A stretch of 42,577 bases of DNA, from positions 3,001-45,577 of the forward strand of contig DGWL01000054.1 of the NCBI GenBank assembly GCA_002396125.1. The letters run 5' to 3'. The stretch is from Porphyromonadaceae bacterium UBA4259 (GTDB lineage: Bacteria; Bacteroidota; Bacteroidia; Bacteroidales; Muribaculaceae). The notes under the pieces are model-generated. The model made no database searches. It was not told where the DNA came from and was given only the letters and a program-made list of their open reading frames with translations. The translations under genes and the position numbers were made by a program. Shown piece after piece: positions 26,993 to 34,614 of the stretch. Position 1 is the stretch's first letter. Every line of letters starts with the position of its first letter.

Positions 26993-27787
26993 TTGAAAAA
27001 AATCATTCTATACATCCTCGCAGTGCTGGCAACGGCGATTGTGGCACTTGTGGCCTACGTTCGCGACAATGAGCCACAAGTGCCCGAGCGCACGATATGC
27101 GCGCACGCCGGCGGCAACATCGACTCGCTCACCTACACCAATAGCCGCGAGGCGGTGATGAATGCCATAGCCCACGGTGTGAAGCACATCGAGCTCGACA
27201 TTGTCATCTCGCCCGAAGGGGAGCCGCTAGCGTTCCACTCGAGCAACGACATGGTCGACACCATCTACACAAGCGACCCTCCCGCCATTGCCGAGTTCAC
27301 AGCGACCCCACTGCGTGGCCGCAACGGGAAGACCTATACCCCACTCACATGGCGCGAAATCAACGAGATTTTCCTCACCCACCCCAATCTAACTCTCGTT
27401 GTCGACAAGACCGATGACCCTGCAGTGCTGGAGAAGTTCTTCCCAAAACTCAAGGAGCGCATGGTGGTGGAATGCTTCACGATGGAACGCTACAAGCAGG
27501 TGTGCCGCGCAGGCTACAAGCAGGCCATGCTCAGCGAGGAAGCCATCTCGCCATTGGCAATCATAGGTCAAGACCTCAAGCACTTGCTGTGCAGCGATGA
27601 GCCGCGGGTCGACATGGTTGCACTGGGACGCAAGACCTACAACAGCAACCGCCCATTGCGGTGGTTCATCAAGATTTTCAACATTCCCATGGCGGTGTGG
27701 AGCTCACCCGGTGTGAACGACGCCCCCGAATTGTTTGACAAAATGCCACAGGCCCGCATGTTCTACACCAACGAGCTTGGGAAATGA
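26993..27787 (+). CDS. GDPD-family phosphodiesterase-like protein, TTG start
   Basis: This 264-aa protein has an N-terminal membrane anchor or signal (residues 3-22) and a TIM-barrel of the glycerophosphodiester phosphodiesterase family. H38 (in AHAGG), E67 and D69 (in IELDIV) and H82 (in AFHSSND) match the catalytic and metal residues. The usual HR pair reads HA, the ENT motif reads TNS, and the later metal acid is in VVDKTDD rather than EIK. Activity may be altered, or specific for an unusual diester. The start is TTG at 26993, since no ATG lies before the anchor. It is 9 bp after the ROK gene, so translation is probably coupled. The site is exported or membrane-bound. Confidence 0.8.
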   Translation: MKKIILYILAVLATAIVALVAYVRDNEPQVPERTICAHAGGNIDSLTYTNSREAVMNAIAHGVKHIELDIVISPEGEPLAFHSSNDMVDTIYTSDPPAIAEFTATPLRGRNGKTYTPLTWREINEIFLTHPNLTLVVDKTDDPAVLEKFFPKLKERMVVECFTMERYKQVCRAGYKQAMLSEEAISPLAIIGQDLKHLLCSDEPRVDMVALGRKTYNSNRPLRWFIKIFNIPMAVWSSPGVNDAPELFDKMPQARMFYTNELGK

Positions 27788-27831
27788 CAACTTTTGTACT
27801 GCAATAATTAACATTTCACTCACACACAAAA

Positions 27832-27863
27832 AAAGGTGGACCCCTGTTGAGGAGTCCACCTTT
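27832..27863. terminator. Bidirectional terminator between convergent genes
   Basis: A 10-bp outer stem (27832-27841 with 27854-27863) closes a short inner loop. It has A-rich DNA on the left and T-rich DNA on the right. It ends the ROK-GDPD transcript from the left and the 747-aa gene from the right. Confidence 0.85.
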
Positions 27864-27894
27864 ATTAATTGGGGAAAAGTATCTCTATAAGTTA

Positions 27895-30138
27895 TTACTT
27901 AACAACAACTTTCTTGCCACCATGGATGTAGATACCGGGAGCTGCAGGCTTGTTCTCGAAGCGAACACCTTGCAGGTTGTACCATGCATTGTCGCCACCC
28001 TTAACGTCACTACCCACAGTTGCTATGCTTGTAGTATCCGATTTCTTAGAAACCTTCATTACCAGTGGCTCGCTAATAGCCTTGATACCGGTAGTGGCAG
28101 GCTTCTCATAGATTTGAATGATATAGTTGCCAGCCTCCTCGGGACGGAAGTTTGCACCATTGGTAAGAGTGATGTCTATATCAAGCATGTCGTTGTTGAT
28201 CAAGAAGAAACCTTGATTGTTATCATCGGCACCACCAAACCATGTCATTGCGCCTGCCTCGTCGAAGGCGATAACCTTGAATTCACCATCTGAGCCAGCC
28301 TCGAGGTTAAGAGTAGCCTCATAAACTCCAGCCTCTTTCTCTTCAAATACTACGCGGTTCTCGGCTGTACTCCAGTTGTTAAAGAAACCAACTGCATAGA
28401 ACTCGCTATACTCAGGCACGATTTCCTCAATGAGAGTGAGCTTGCCGGTAACGTTGTTGTTATTCTGTGGGTCGAAGTAAACGGTGAGAGTATAGATGCC
28501 GGCTTTCTCGGCTGTAATCTCTACGTTGGCACCATCAAGGACACCATCAACACCATAATTAATAGTCCAAGAGTGGTCTTCAACAACCTTGAACAAAACC
28601 TTATCGCCAGCGTTAAGGGTAGCTTGTGGACTAGTCCACTCATAGACGCCAGTCTCAGCGTTGAGAGTCATGTCGTTAGCCTCAATAGTGGGAGTCCAAA
28701 CGGTACCGAAGAAGCCTGCAGGCTCACCCACTGCAGTATAGGTGTGAGTGGGTTGTGGTTCCTCAATCACAATAGCTTCGTTGCCCGGAGTGGTAACAAA
28801 ACCATCACCGTTGGGCAGCTGAATCATGCCAAACACCTCGGCGCTGTTGTCGCAGGCAATCACGTTGTTGGCATAGTCGAATGCAAACTGGTTAAAGCCG
28901 GTGAAGCTTGGCCAGCTATACTCATAGAGCTTGGTGAGAGCGCCATTTTCAACCGAGTAAACAGCGGCTGTCTTGCTGTAGGCCTCGCCACGGATGAAGA
29001 GTGTGTGATCCTTGTTGAAGGCCATGCCGCCGTTGCGGCTATAAATGCTGGCGTCAACCGACACGAGTTCGTCGGTTTCAACATTGGCAAAAGCATAGCT
29101 TGGCTCATTCTCGGTGGGAGCGCCACGCCACTGACTCATCCAGATGCCGCCTGCGCCGTCATAGGCCAGGTTTATTCCTGCATAGTTGATGGCTTTGCCG
29201 TCAAAAGCAGTGAAGTTGCGGCTTGGCGCCTCGCCCCACGATGTAGCGGTGCCAATGTTATACTCATTAGTCTTGTAGTTTGCGGGCACTGTTGTGGTGC
29301 CTGGAGTGCAGGTCATCAACATCAGCTTGAGGTCCTCACCGCTACCCTGCAAGTCGAAAGCAACGCCCACGCCGGCAGCGACTTGCACATCACCATTGGT
29401 GACGATGCCTGTGCCGGTGTCGAGAGTGCCCTCAAAGAATGGAGTGGCAGCAAGTGTCTCGCGGTTAATCTCATAAAGAGGATAGCCTGTGTTCACACGC
29501 TGAGACAGGATAAACATGCGGCCGTCATCGCTAATCTGGATGCGGGCGGGGCGCCAGTCAACCAGTGTGGTTCCTGTCGACTGCATGCCACAGTTGAAGC
29601 CATAGGTGCCGGCCTCATTCTTGATGCCATTAAACTGCGGGTCAAACTTGTAAAGGCCAATGCCGGTTGAGCCGTTGACCGATGCGGTGTAGTAAGTCGA
29701 CGATTCCTTAGCGGTCGACTCGGTAACGTACATTGAACCGAAGTCGGGGCTTGCAGGATCAACATCTACAGCCACGCCTGCAGGAGAGAAGAACTTGAGA
29801 ACCTTACTGGTAATCTCTACCGGCGATTCAACAACCTCACCTTTAACCTTAACGGCCCACTTGAGCTCGCCGGCCGGAAGATTGAGATCGGCAAAGTTCA
29901 CGATGTACTCATGGTCGGTAGTGCCCAGCATGGTCTCAGGCATGGGAATTGTAGCCACCACTTCATCACCATTGAGGAATTGCAGCTCCACAGCCTGTGC
30001 AGGTGTGTTTAGCTTGTAGTGGAACGTACCGCCCTCGCTGGTGAGATTGGTAACCTTAAGCCCGTAGGCATAGGGATTTTGCGCGCTAACGCCAATGAAA
30101 GTTGCCATCAAGGCAACAAGAAGTAAAATCTTTTTCAT
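27895..30138 (-). CDS. Secreted propeller-like protein with SusE/CBM-like modules (paralogue of 21627-23420)
   Basis: This 747-aa protein has a signal peptide (MKKILLLVALMATFIGVSAQ) and an N-terminal sandwich (about 25-110; FHYKLNTPAQAVELQFLNG). A repeated-strand, probably beta-propeller region follows (about 115-460; GVAVDVDPASPDFGSMYVT). Two modules come next: TYTAVGEPAGFFG to about 570, and FYAVGFFNNWSTAEN to about 690. The C-terminal tail reads WYNLQGVRFENKP and PGIYIHGGKKVVVK. The modules and tail align with the 597-aa protein across the TonB/ROK/GDPD genes (shared WTSP, LNAG, FKVV.DH.W). It has its own promoter (30226-30256). Extracellular or surface location is likely, and the ligand is unknown. 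Confidence 0.7.
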   Translation of the reverse strand: MKKILLLVALMATFIGVSAQNPYAYGLKVTNLTSEGGTFHYKLNTPAQAVELQFLNGDEVVATIPMPETMLGTTDHEYIVNFADLNLPAGELKWAVKVKGEVVESPVEITSKVLKFFSPAGVAVDVDPASPDFGSMYVTESTAKESSTYYTASVNGSTGIGLYKFDPQFNGIKNEAGTYGFNCGMQSTGTTLVDWRPARIQISDDGRMFILSQRVNTGYPLYEINRETLAATPFFEGTLDTGTGIVTNGDVQVAAGVGVAFDLQGSGEDLKLMLMTCTPGTTTVPANYKTNEYNIGTATSWGEAPSRNFTAFDGKAINYAGINLAYDGAGGIWMSQWRGAPTENEPSYAFANVETDELVSVDASIYSRNGGMAFNKDHTLFIRGEAYSKTAAVYSVENGALTKLYEYSWPSFTGFNQFAFDYANNVIACDNSAEVFGMIQLPNGDGFVTTPGNEAIVIEEPQPTHTYTAVGEPAGFFGTVWTPTIEANDMTLNAETGVYEWTSPQATLNAGDKVLFKVVEDHSWTINYGVDGVLDGANVEITAEKAGIYTLTVYFDPQNNNNVTGKLTLIEEIVPEYSEFYAVGFFNNWSTAENRVVFEEKEAGVYEATLNLEAGSDGEFKVIAFDEAGAMTWFGGADDNNQGFFLINNDMLDIDITLTNGANFRPEEAGNYIIQIYEKPATTGIKAISEPLVMKVSKKSDTTSIATVGSDVKGGDNAWYNLQGVRFENKPAAPGIYIHGGKKVVVK

Positions 30139-30225
30139 TGCAATAAATTTTGATTTAATAATATAGTTAATTATCTCTTTTGGTCTATTAATTGCAGATT
30201 AATGCAATACATGCAATATTGCCAA

Positions 30226-30256
30226 CAAAATTACACAACAATCAACAATTTGCAAA
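30226..30256 (-). promoter_or_regulatory. Promoter of the 747-aa secreted protein gene
   Basis: On the minus strand a -7 TAATTTTG (30226-30233) and a -33 TTTG (30253-30256) are 19 nt apart. The leader is about 85 nt. Confidence 0.75.
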
Positions 30257-30272
30257 ATAATACTCACAAAAA

Positions 30273-30310
30273 AATGCAACATTGATGATACTGCCCATCA
30301 ATGCTGCATT
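30273..30310 (-). terminator. Terminator of the 244-aa exported protein gene
   Basis: A 15-bp stem (30273-30287 with 30296-30310, one wobble) closes an 8-nt loop. Read on the minus strand it is followed by a T run. Confidence 0.8.
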
Positions 30311-30344
30311 ATGCCGGGAATTGCCACACCTATTAACACCGTGG

Positions 30345-31079
30345 CTATAACTTTATTTCAGGATAGGAGGGATCGCTCGATATGCGGTCAACAAAGTCCC
30401 AGAAGAACTCGTTAATCAAGTAGAATTCGTTCTGGTCATGCATCATCTCAAAGCGACGCTTCATGTCGGGGTAGAAGTCAAGCAAGTAGAGCAAGTAGGT
30501 CTTGTCAACGAGAAACACCTCACGATTGCTCAGGTCGATAACAAAATGGGCCACATCGGCAACTGAGTAGCCTCCATTGTATTCCAGCACACTGCTGCGC
30601 CCCACACCCACATAGGTGTCAAGCCCCTCAAAGTTGTCAATCTCGGTGTAGAGATAATCAATATCGGTGGGGATAAACTGGAAAAAGAGAATCTTGTTGT
30701 TGAAATACAACGGCAAGTAGTCATCGAGGTAGCGGTTGTAGGGGCCGGCAAGGCTGTCGGCAAGGAAGCGGCTGTTTACCAGCCACACCGTGTCGCCAAT
30801 GGCCACCACAGGACTGGTTTTCTCAATCATCTTCTTGAGCGCCTTGTTGCTTTTCTCGGTGGGCTTGAACTTGAAATGGAATGGCGAGTAAACCTCGATG
30901 TTGGGATTCACAGCCACAGTATCGGGGCCAGTGTAATAGAGCGAGCGCCATGAATTGTAGACCATGAGGGTATCGGTTCCACTGTCGTGCTTGCGGTCGC
31001 TGAAATATTGTGCCCATGCCATCGAGCTGGAGGCAATGGCAAGGACCAGCATAATCATTATTGTTTTAACAGTTCTCAT
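30345..31079 (-). CDS. Exported protein of unknown function
   Basis: This 244-aa protein has a clear signal peptide (MRTVKTIMIMLVLAIASSSMAWAQ). I do not recognise the family. The mature part is rich in Tyr, Phe and Asp, has no cysteines, and has no obvious repeats or catalytic motif. It contains VVAIGDTVWLVNSRFLADS and VFLVDKTYLLYLLDFYPDMK, both likely beta/alpha segments of one soluble globular domain. It is a single-gene unit between the tRNA terminator (31144-31176) and its own terminator (30273-30310). A periplasmic location is likely. A small palindrome (31096-31110) lies just upstream of the start. Confidence 0.7.
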   Translation of the reverse strand: MRTVKTIMIMLVLAIASSSMAWAQYFSDRKHDSGTDTLMVYNSWRSLYYTGPDTVAVNPNIEVYSPFHFKFKPTEKSNKALKKMIEKTSPVVAIGDTVWLVNSRFLADSLAGPYNRYLDDYLPLYFNNKILFFQFIPTDIDYLYTEIDNFEGLDTYVGVGRSSVLEYNGGYSVADVAHFVIDLSNREVFLVDKTYLLYLLDFYPDMKRRFEMMHDQNEFYLINEFFWDFVDRISSDPSYPEIKL

Positions 31080-31143
31080 GAGCTTGGGTGATATTCTCGC
31101 GCAGCGCGAGGTGATTTTTATCGAAAAATGACATATAAAAATT

Positions 31144-31176
31144 GAGGACCAAGCAGCTTTTCAGCACTTGGTCCTC
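31144..31176 (-). terminator. Terminator of tRNA-Arg
   Basis: A perfect 10-bp stem (31144-31153 with 31167-31176) closes a 13-nt loop and is followed on the minus strand by AATTTTTAT. It starts 12 bases past the tRNA 3' end. Confidence 0.85.
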
Positions 31177-31187
31177 ACTGTCTTTTG

Positions 31188-31261
31188 TGACTCCTACAGG
31201 ATTCAAACCTGTAACCTTCTGATCCGTAGTCAGATGCTCTATTCAGTTGAGCTAAGGAGCC
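31188..31261 (-). tRNA. tRNA-Arg (anticodon ACG)
   Basis: Read on the minus strand, the 74-nt cloverleaf has a 7-bp acceptor stem (GGCTCCT with AGGAGTC). The D arm carries TAGCTCAACTGAATAGAGC, the anticodon stem is TCTGA/TCAGA with loop CTACGGA, and the T arm is CAGG-TTTGAATCCTG. The anticodon ACG reads CGN arginine codons after A34 is changed to inosine. The discriminator base is A and CCA is not encoded. It is flanked by its own promoter and terminator. Confidence 0.96.
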
Positions 31262-31282
31262 ATCTTTTTTGTTTTGCGGTTG

Positions 31283-31312
31283 CAAAGTTAGGCATTTTTT
31301 TTGAATTGGCAA
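31283..31312 (-). promoter_or_regulatory. Promoter of tRNA-Arg
   Basis: On the minus strand a -7 TAACTTTG (31283-31290) and a -33 TTG (31310-31312) are 19 nt apart. Transcription would start about 18 nt before the mature tRNA. Confidence 0.7.
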
Positions 31313-31389
31313 TAGTTTTGAGCCACTTTTTTTCAAAAAAAATTCATTTTCTATAGCCCATTTTTTGCATCACGCTAATTTTCTGCTAG

Positions 31390-31593
31390 TTAGAGCAACC
31401 AAGTTGCAACAGCCCAAACCACAAAAATTGCGAGAGCAATGAGTGTGGGCACTGCCAGAGTCTTGTAATTAACGATATAGTAGGTGGGCTTGGGTGCGTC
31501 AATCTTCTCGGGCTTTTCTTCGGCCACTGCAAGCTTGTGCTCATCGATAGGCTCCACAACCTGCTCCACTTCGTTATATAAATTAGCTTTCAT
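31390..31593 (-). CDS. Small single-span membrane protein
   Basis: This 67-aa protein has a hydrophilic, Glu/Lys-rich N-terminal half (MKANLYNEVEQVVEPIDEHK) and one C-terminal transmembrane helix (TLAVPTLIALAIFVVWAVAT). A longer open frame exists, but its upstream part runs through the AT-rich promoter region. The ATG at 31593 gives a natural start, and a -7 element TAAATTTG (31630-31637 on the minus strand) lies about 37 nt before it. It is divergent from cstA. It looks like a small tail-anchored accessory subunit, and a link with CstA is only suggested by position. Confidence 0.65.
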   Translation of the reverse strand: MKANLYNEVEQVVEPIDEHKLAVAEEKPEKIDAPKPTYYIVNYKTLAVPTLIALAIFVVWAVATWLL

Positions 31594-31691
31594 ATTACAA
31601 TTATAATGATTTACTTGAATAATGTGCCGCAAATTTACGTAGTTTTTTTCGATTATCACACTCTTTAGGGTAAAAAATAAATTCTTTTTGC

Positions 31692-31699
31692 TACTTTTG
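31692..31699 (+). promoter_or_regulatory. -7 element of cstA
   Basis: TACTTTTG matches TAnnTTTG and lies 29 bases before the cstA ATG. No good -33 element is present, so it may need an activator. Confidence 0.5.
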
Positions 31700-31728
31700 C
31701 AACTACAATAGCAAAATCTACACACATT

Positions 31729-33165
31729 ATGATTTCATTTATAATTAGTTTTATTGCCCTCATTCTGGGCTATTTTATATATGGAAAAGTAGTGGAGCGA
31801 ATCTTCGGTCCCGATGACCGCCCCACCCCGGCTGTGCTCCATCCTGACGGTGTTGACTACATTGCAATGCCCACGTGGAAGGTGTTCATGATTCAGTTTC
31901 TCAACATTGCCGGCACAGGTCCCATCTTTGGAGCCATCATGGGAGCATGGTTTGGACCAGCCAGTTTCCTGTGGATTGTGCTGGGCTGCATCTTTGCCGG
32001 CTCGGTTCACGACTACATCAGCGGCATGATGTCGCTGCGCCACGACGGCGCTGGCCTGCCGCAACTAGTGGGCAACTACATGGGCCGCACCATACGGGTT
32101 ATCATGCTAGTGTTCTCATTGATGCTGCTCTTGATGGTGGGCGCGGTGTTCGTCTACAGTCCGGCAAGCATCCTGGCAAGCATTGGTGGCAGCCAGGAGT
32201 TGTGGTACATTGTCATTTTAATCTACTACATCATTGCCACGTTGTTGCCCATCGACAAGGTTATAGGCAAGATTTATCCACTCTTTGCCATCGCTCTGAT
32301 TTTCATGGCACTGGGCCTGCTTGTTGCCTTGCTCATCAAGATGCCCAAGTTACCCGAAGTGTGGGAAATTGGCGCAGGCATGGAATCGTGGATGACCGCT
32401 CAAAGCCACAACGGCGTTGACCTATTGGGCGTGAAGAGCTATTTCATCAAGAATCCAATGTTCCCTGCCATGTTCATCACCATCGCTTGTGGTGCAATCA
32501 GCGGCTTCCACGCCACGCAAAGCCCTCTCATGGCACGTTGTCTCAAGAGCGAGAAACTGGGACGACCGGTGTTCTACGGTTCAATGATTACCGAGGGTAT
32601 GGTGGCACTGGTGTGGGCTGCCGTGTCGTCGTGGTTCTTCTATAGCGGCGGTTGGCGCGAAGTGATGCCACAAGAAGCTGTCAACGAGTTCCTGGCACAG
32701 ACTGCCAATACCGATGGCAAGACCCTCATCCAGTATTTCAACGCCCCGGCTGTTGTCCATCTCGTGTGCAGCAGTTGGCTGGGAGTTGCAGGTGGTGTCC
32801 TTGCCATGCTTGGCGTGGTGGCCGCACCCATCACCAGTGGCGACACTGCGCTGCGTAGCGCGCGACTCATCATCGCCGAGTTTACACATCTCGATCAAAA
32901 GCCTATCGTAAAGCGTCTCGCCATCGCCATACCCATTTTTGCGGCAGTTCTATTGCTGCTCATTTGGCAATTAACCAATCCCAACGGCTTCAATGTGCTG
33001 TGGCAATACTTTGGCTGGAACAACCAAACTCTCTCGGTGTTCACCTTGTGGACCGCCACAATTTTCCTTTACAAGTACAAGAAGTGCTACTGGATAACCC
33101 TCATCCCTGCTATCTTCATGACTGTGGTGTGCACCTCGTTCATACTCATGCCACTGTTCAACTAG
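31729..33165 (+). CDS. cstA: Carbon starvation protein CstA family transporter
   Basis: This 478-aa polytopic membrane protein begins directly with a membrane helix. The conserved CstA core includes FLNIAGTGPIFGAIMGAWFG (about 58-77), GSVHDYISGMMSLRHDG (about 91-107), ISGFHATQSPLMARC and APITSGDTALRSARL. It is shorter than E. coli CstA (about 700 residues) because the C-terminal part is missing, which is the usual form in Bacteroidota. Enterobacterial CstA and its relative BtsT take up peptides and/or pyruvate under starvation. The substrate here is not known. It is a single gene with a terminator at 33197-33233. Confidence 0.92.
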   Translation: MISFIISFIALILGYFIYGKVVERIFGPDDRPTPAVLHPDGVDYIAMPTWKVFMIQFLNIAGTGPIFGAIMGAWFGPASFLWIVLGCIFAGSVHDYISGMMSLRHDGAGLPQLVGNYMGRTIRVIMLVFSLMLLLMVGAVFVYSPASILASIGGSQELWYIVILIYYIIATLLPIDKVIGKIYPLFAIALIFMALGLLVALLIKMPKLPEVWEIGAGMESWMTAQSHNGVDLLGVKSYFIKNPMFPAMFITIACGAISGFHATQSPLMARCLKSEKLGRPVFYGSMITEGMVALVWAAVSSWFFYSGGWREVMPQEAVNEFLAQTANTDGKTLIQYFNAPAVVHLVCSSWLGVAGGVLAMLGVVAAPITSGDTALRSARLIIAEFTHLDQKPIVKRLAIAIPIFAAVLLLLIWQLTNPNGFNVLWQYFGWNNQTLSVFTLWTATIFLYKYKKCYWITLIPAIFMTVVCTSFILMPLFN

Positions 33166-33196
33166 CTCACACAACACAATCTCTATAATACAAAAT

Positions 33197-33233
33197 CACC
33201 ATCCACTGCCTCACACGGGGGCGATGGATGGTG
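33197..33233. terminator. Terminator between convergent cstA and arginine deiminase genes
   Basis: A 9-bp stem (33197-33205 with 33225-33233) with a GC-rich inner loop is followed by a T-rich stretch on the right and preceded by A-rich sequence on the left. It can stop transcription from both sides. Confidence 0.7.
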
Positions 33234-33263
33234 TTTAATTTTTGGGGATATCACCTGGCTTTT

Positions 33264-34511
33264 TTAATCGCGCAGGATGGGCATCGTCATGCAGCGGGCA
33301 CCACCGCCGGCGCGAGGCAGCTCACTGCCGGGGAATGCAGCCACAAACTTATCGTAGTTGTTCATGTCGACCTTGCCTGCCACGATGTCCTCGGCGTTGA
33401 GCACGGCAAAGCCCGCACGGTCGAGGGCATCGATTGTGTGGGTGTTGCGGCGATAGCCAAGCACCTTGCCATCGCCCAGCGAGAAGAAGTTGGCACCGCT
33501 GTGCCACTGTTCACGCAGCTGTGTCCAGGGGTCACTACCACCGCCAATCACCGGCTCAATGTCCCATCCCAAGCTATTCAAGCCCTCAACGATGTTGTTC
33601 ACATAGTTGTAGCTAATCTTGCCATGGTCGATGGTGATGAGCGTTGTGTCCTTACCGTGGAACAGGCCTTGCTTCTTGAGCATAGGCTCAAAGGCCATGC
33701 ACTGATGCTTGCCCAGGAAGGTGAACACCATGTCGAGATGGATGAACGACTCGGGCTCCATGGGCAACTCTTGCACCAGGATGTTGAAATGCTCACGCTC
33801 GCGCGCAAAAGTCTGTGCCAGGTATTCAATGCCCTTGCGGTTGGTGCGTATGCCTTGCCCTATGCACAAGGTGTCTTCGCTGGCAATCTGCACGTCGCCA
33901 CCCTCGGTGCGGGCATAGGGGTTCCACGCCATGGCATTGAGAGTGTCAACACCAAAGAAATGACGGAAGATGGCCTCGTAGATGAGCGACTCGCGCTCAC
34001 GCACCTCAAAACTCATCGAGTTGATGAGCACGCGGTTATACACTGTCGACGAAGCGTCGCGTGTGAAGAACAAGTTATAGAGCGGCTTGAGCAGGTAACG
34101 GTTAGGGTTATCGCCGTTCCAGTCGGGGTCTTCGCAACCTTCGATTAACACCTGCGCCAGTTTTGCAGGGTCGCCGGCGGTGATTTCATCAATCACCCGT
34201 GCGGTCTTCTGCTCACACCCGCGCAGACTGTCGGCAAGCAGTTTTTTCTTAATGTTCTCGTCGCGCAACAGCTGTTCAAGAATGTCTTGAACATAGTAGA
34301 CCTGAGTCCAGCGCTCGAGCACGCCACTGAAGTTGTGGTACTCTTCATCAACGATAGGCTTGTTGAGGATGTCGCTATACAGGGCCTGAGCGGCATTTAG
34401 TGGTGTCATGCGTTCAATCTCCACGCCTGGCCGGTGCAACAGCACAGCCCTGAGCCGACCGGTCTCGGAACTCACATTTACCTCACAGGGAGTTAGTTGT
34501 TTTGTGTCCAT
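33264..34511 (-). CDS. arcA: Arginine deiminase
   Basis: This 415-aa cytosolic enzyme hydrolyses arginine to citrulline and ammonia. The guanidine-modifying core is complete: FTRDAS, EGGDVQ, HLDMVFTFLG with the catalytic His, and the C-terminal GGGARCMTMPILRD with the nucleophile Cys about eight residues from the end. An in-frame ATG lies further upstream at 34538. The start at 34511 (MDTKQLTPCEVNVSSETG) fits the family N-terminus better. It lies 103 bp downstream of the P5C dehydrogenase gene on the same strand. The next enzymes of the pathway are encoded divergently at 37130-39144. The ArcD arginine/ornithine antiporter is not in the window. Confidence 0.93.
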   Translation of the reverse strand: MDTKQLTPCEVNVSSETGRLRAVLLHRPGVEIERMTPLNAAQALYSDILNKPIVDEEYHNFSGVLERWTQVYYVQDILEQLLRDENIKKKLLADSLRGCEQKTARVIDEITAGDPAKLAQVLIEGCEDPDWNGDNPNRYLLKPLYNLFFTRDASSTVYNRVLINSMSFEVRERESLIYEAIFRHFFGVDTLNAMAWNPYARTEGGDVQIASEDTLCIGQGIRTNRKGIEYLAQTFAREREHFNILVQELPMEPESFIHLDMVFTFLGKHQCMAFEPMLKKQGLFHGKDTTLITIDHGKISYNYVNNIVEGLNSLGWDIEPVIGGGSDPWTQLREQWHSGANFFSLGDGKVLGYRRNTHTIDALDRAGFAVLNAEDIVAGKVDMNNYDKFVAAFPGSELPRAGGGARCMTMPILRD

Positions 34512-34614
34512 ACATTTTTTCTCGCTTGCGAGGCACAACCGCTAGCCACAGCAGCAGTTGTGCCCACAAGGTGAGATTGTTGTTTTATAGATGTTTCTAA
34601 TGTTAATTATTTCT

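Noticed and set aside
31594..31725. Extension of the small membrane protein to 111 residues
   Set aside because: The extra part is AT-rich promoter DNA that also contains the -7 elements of both divergent genes.
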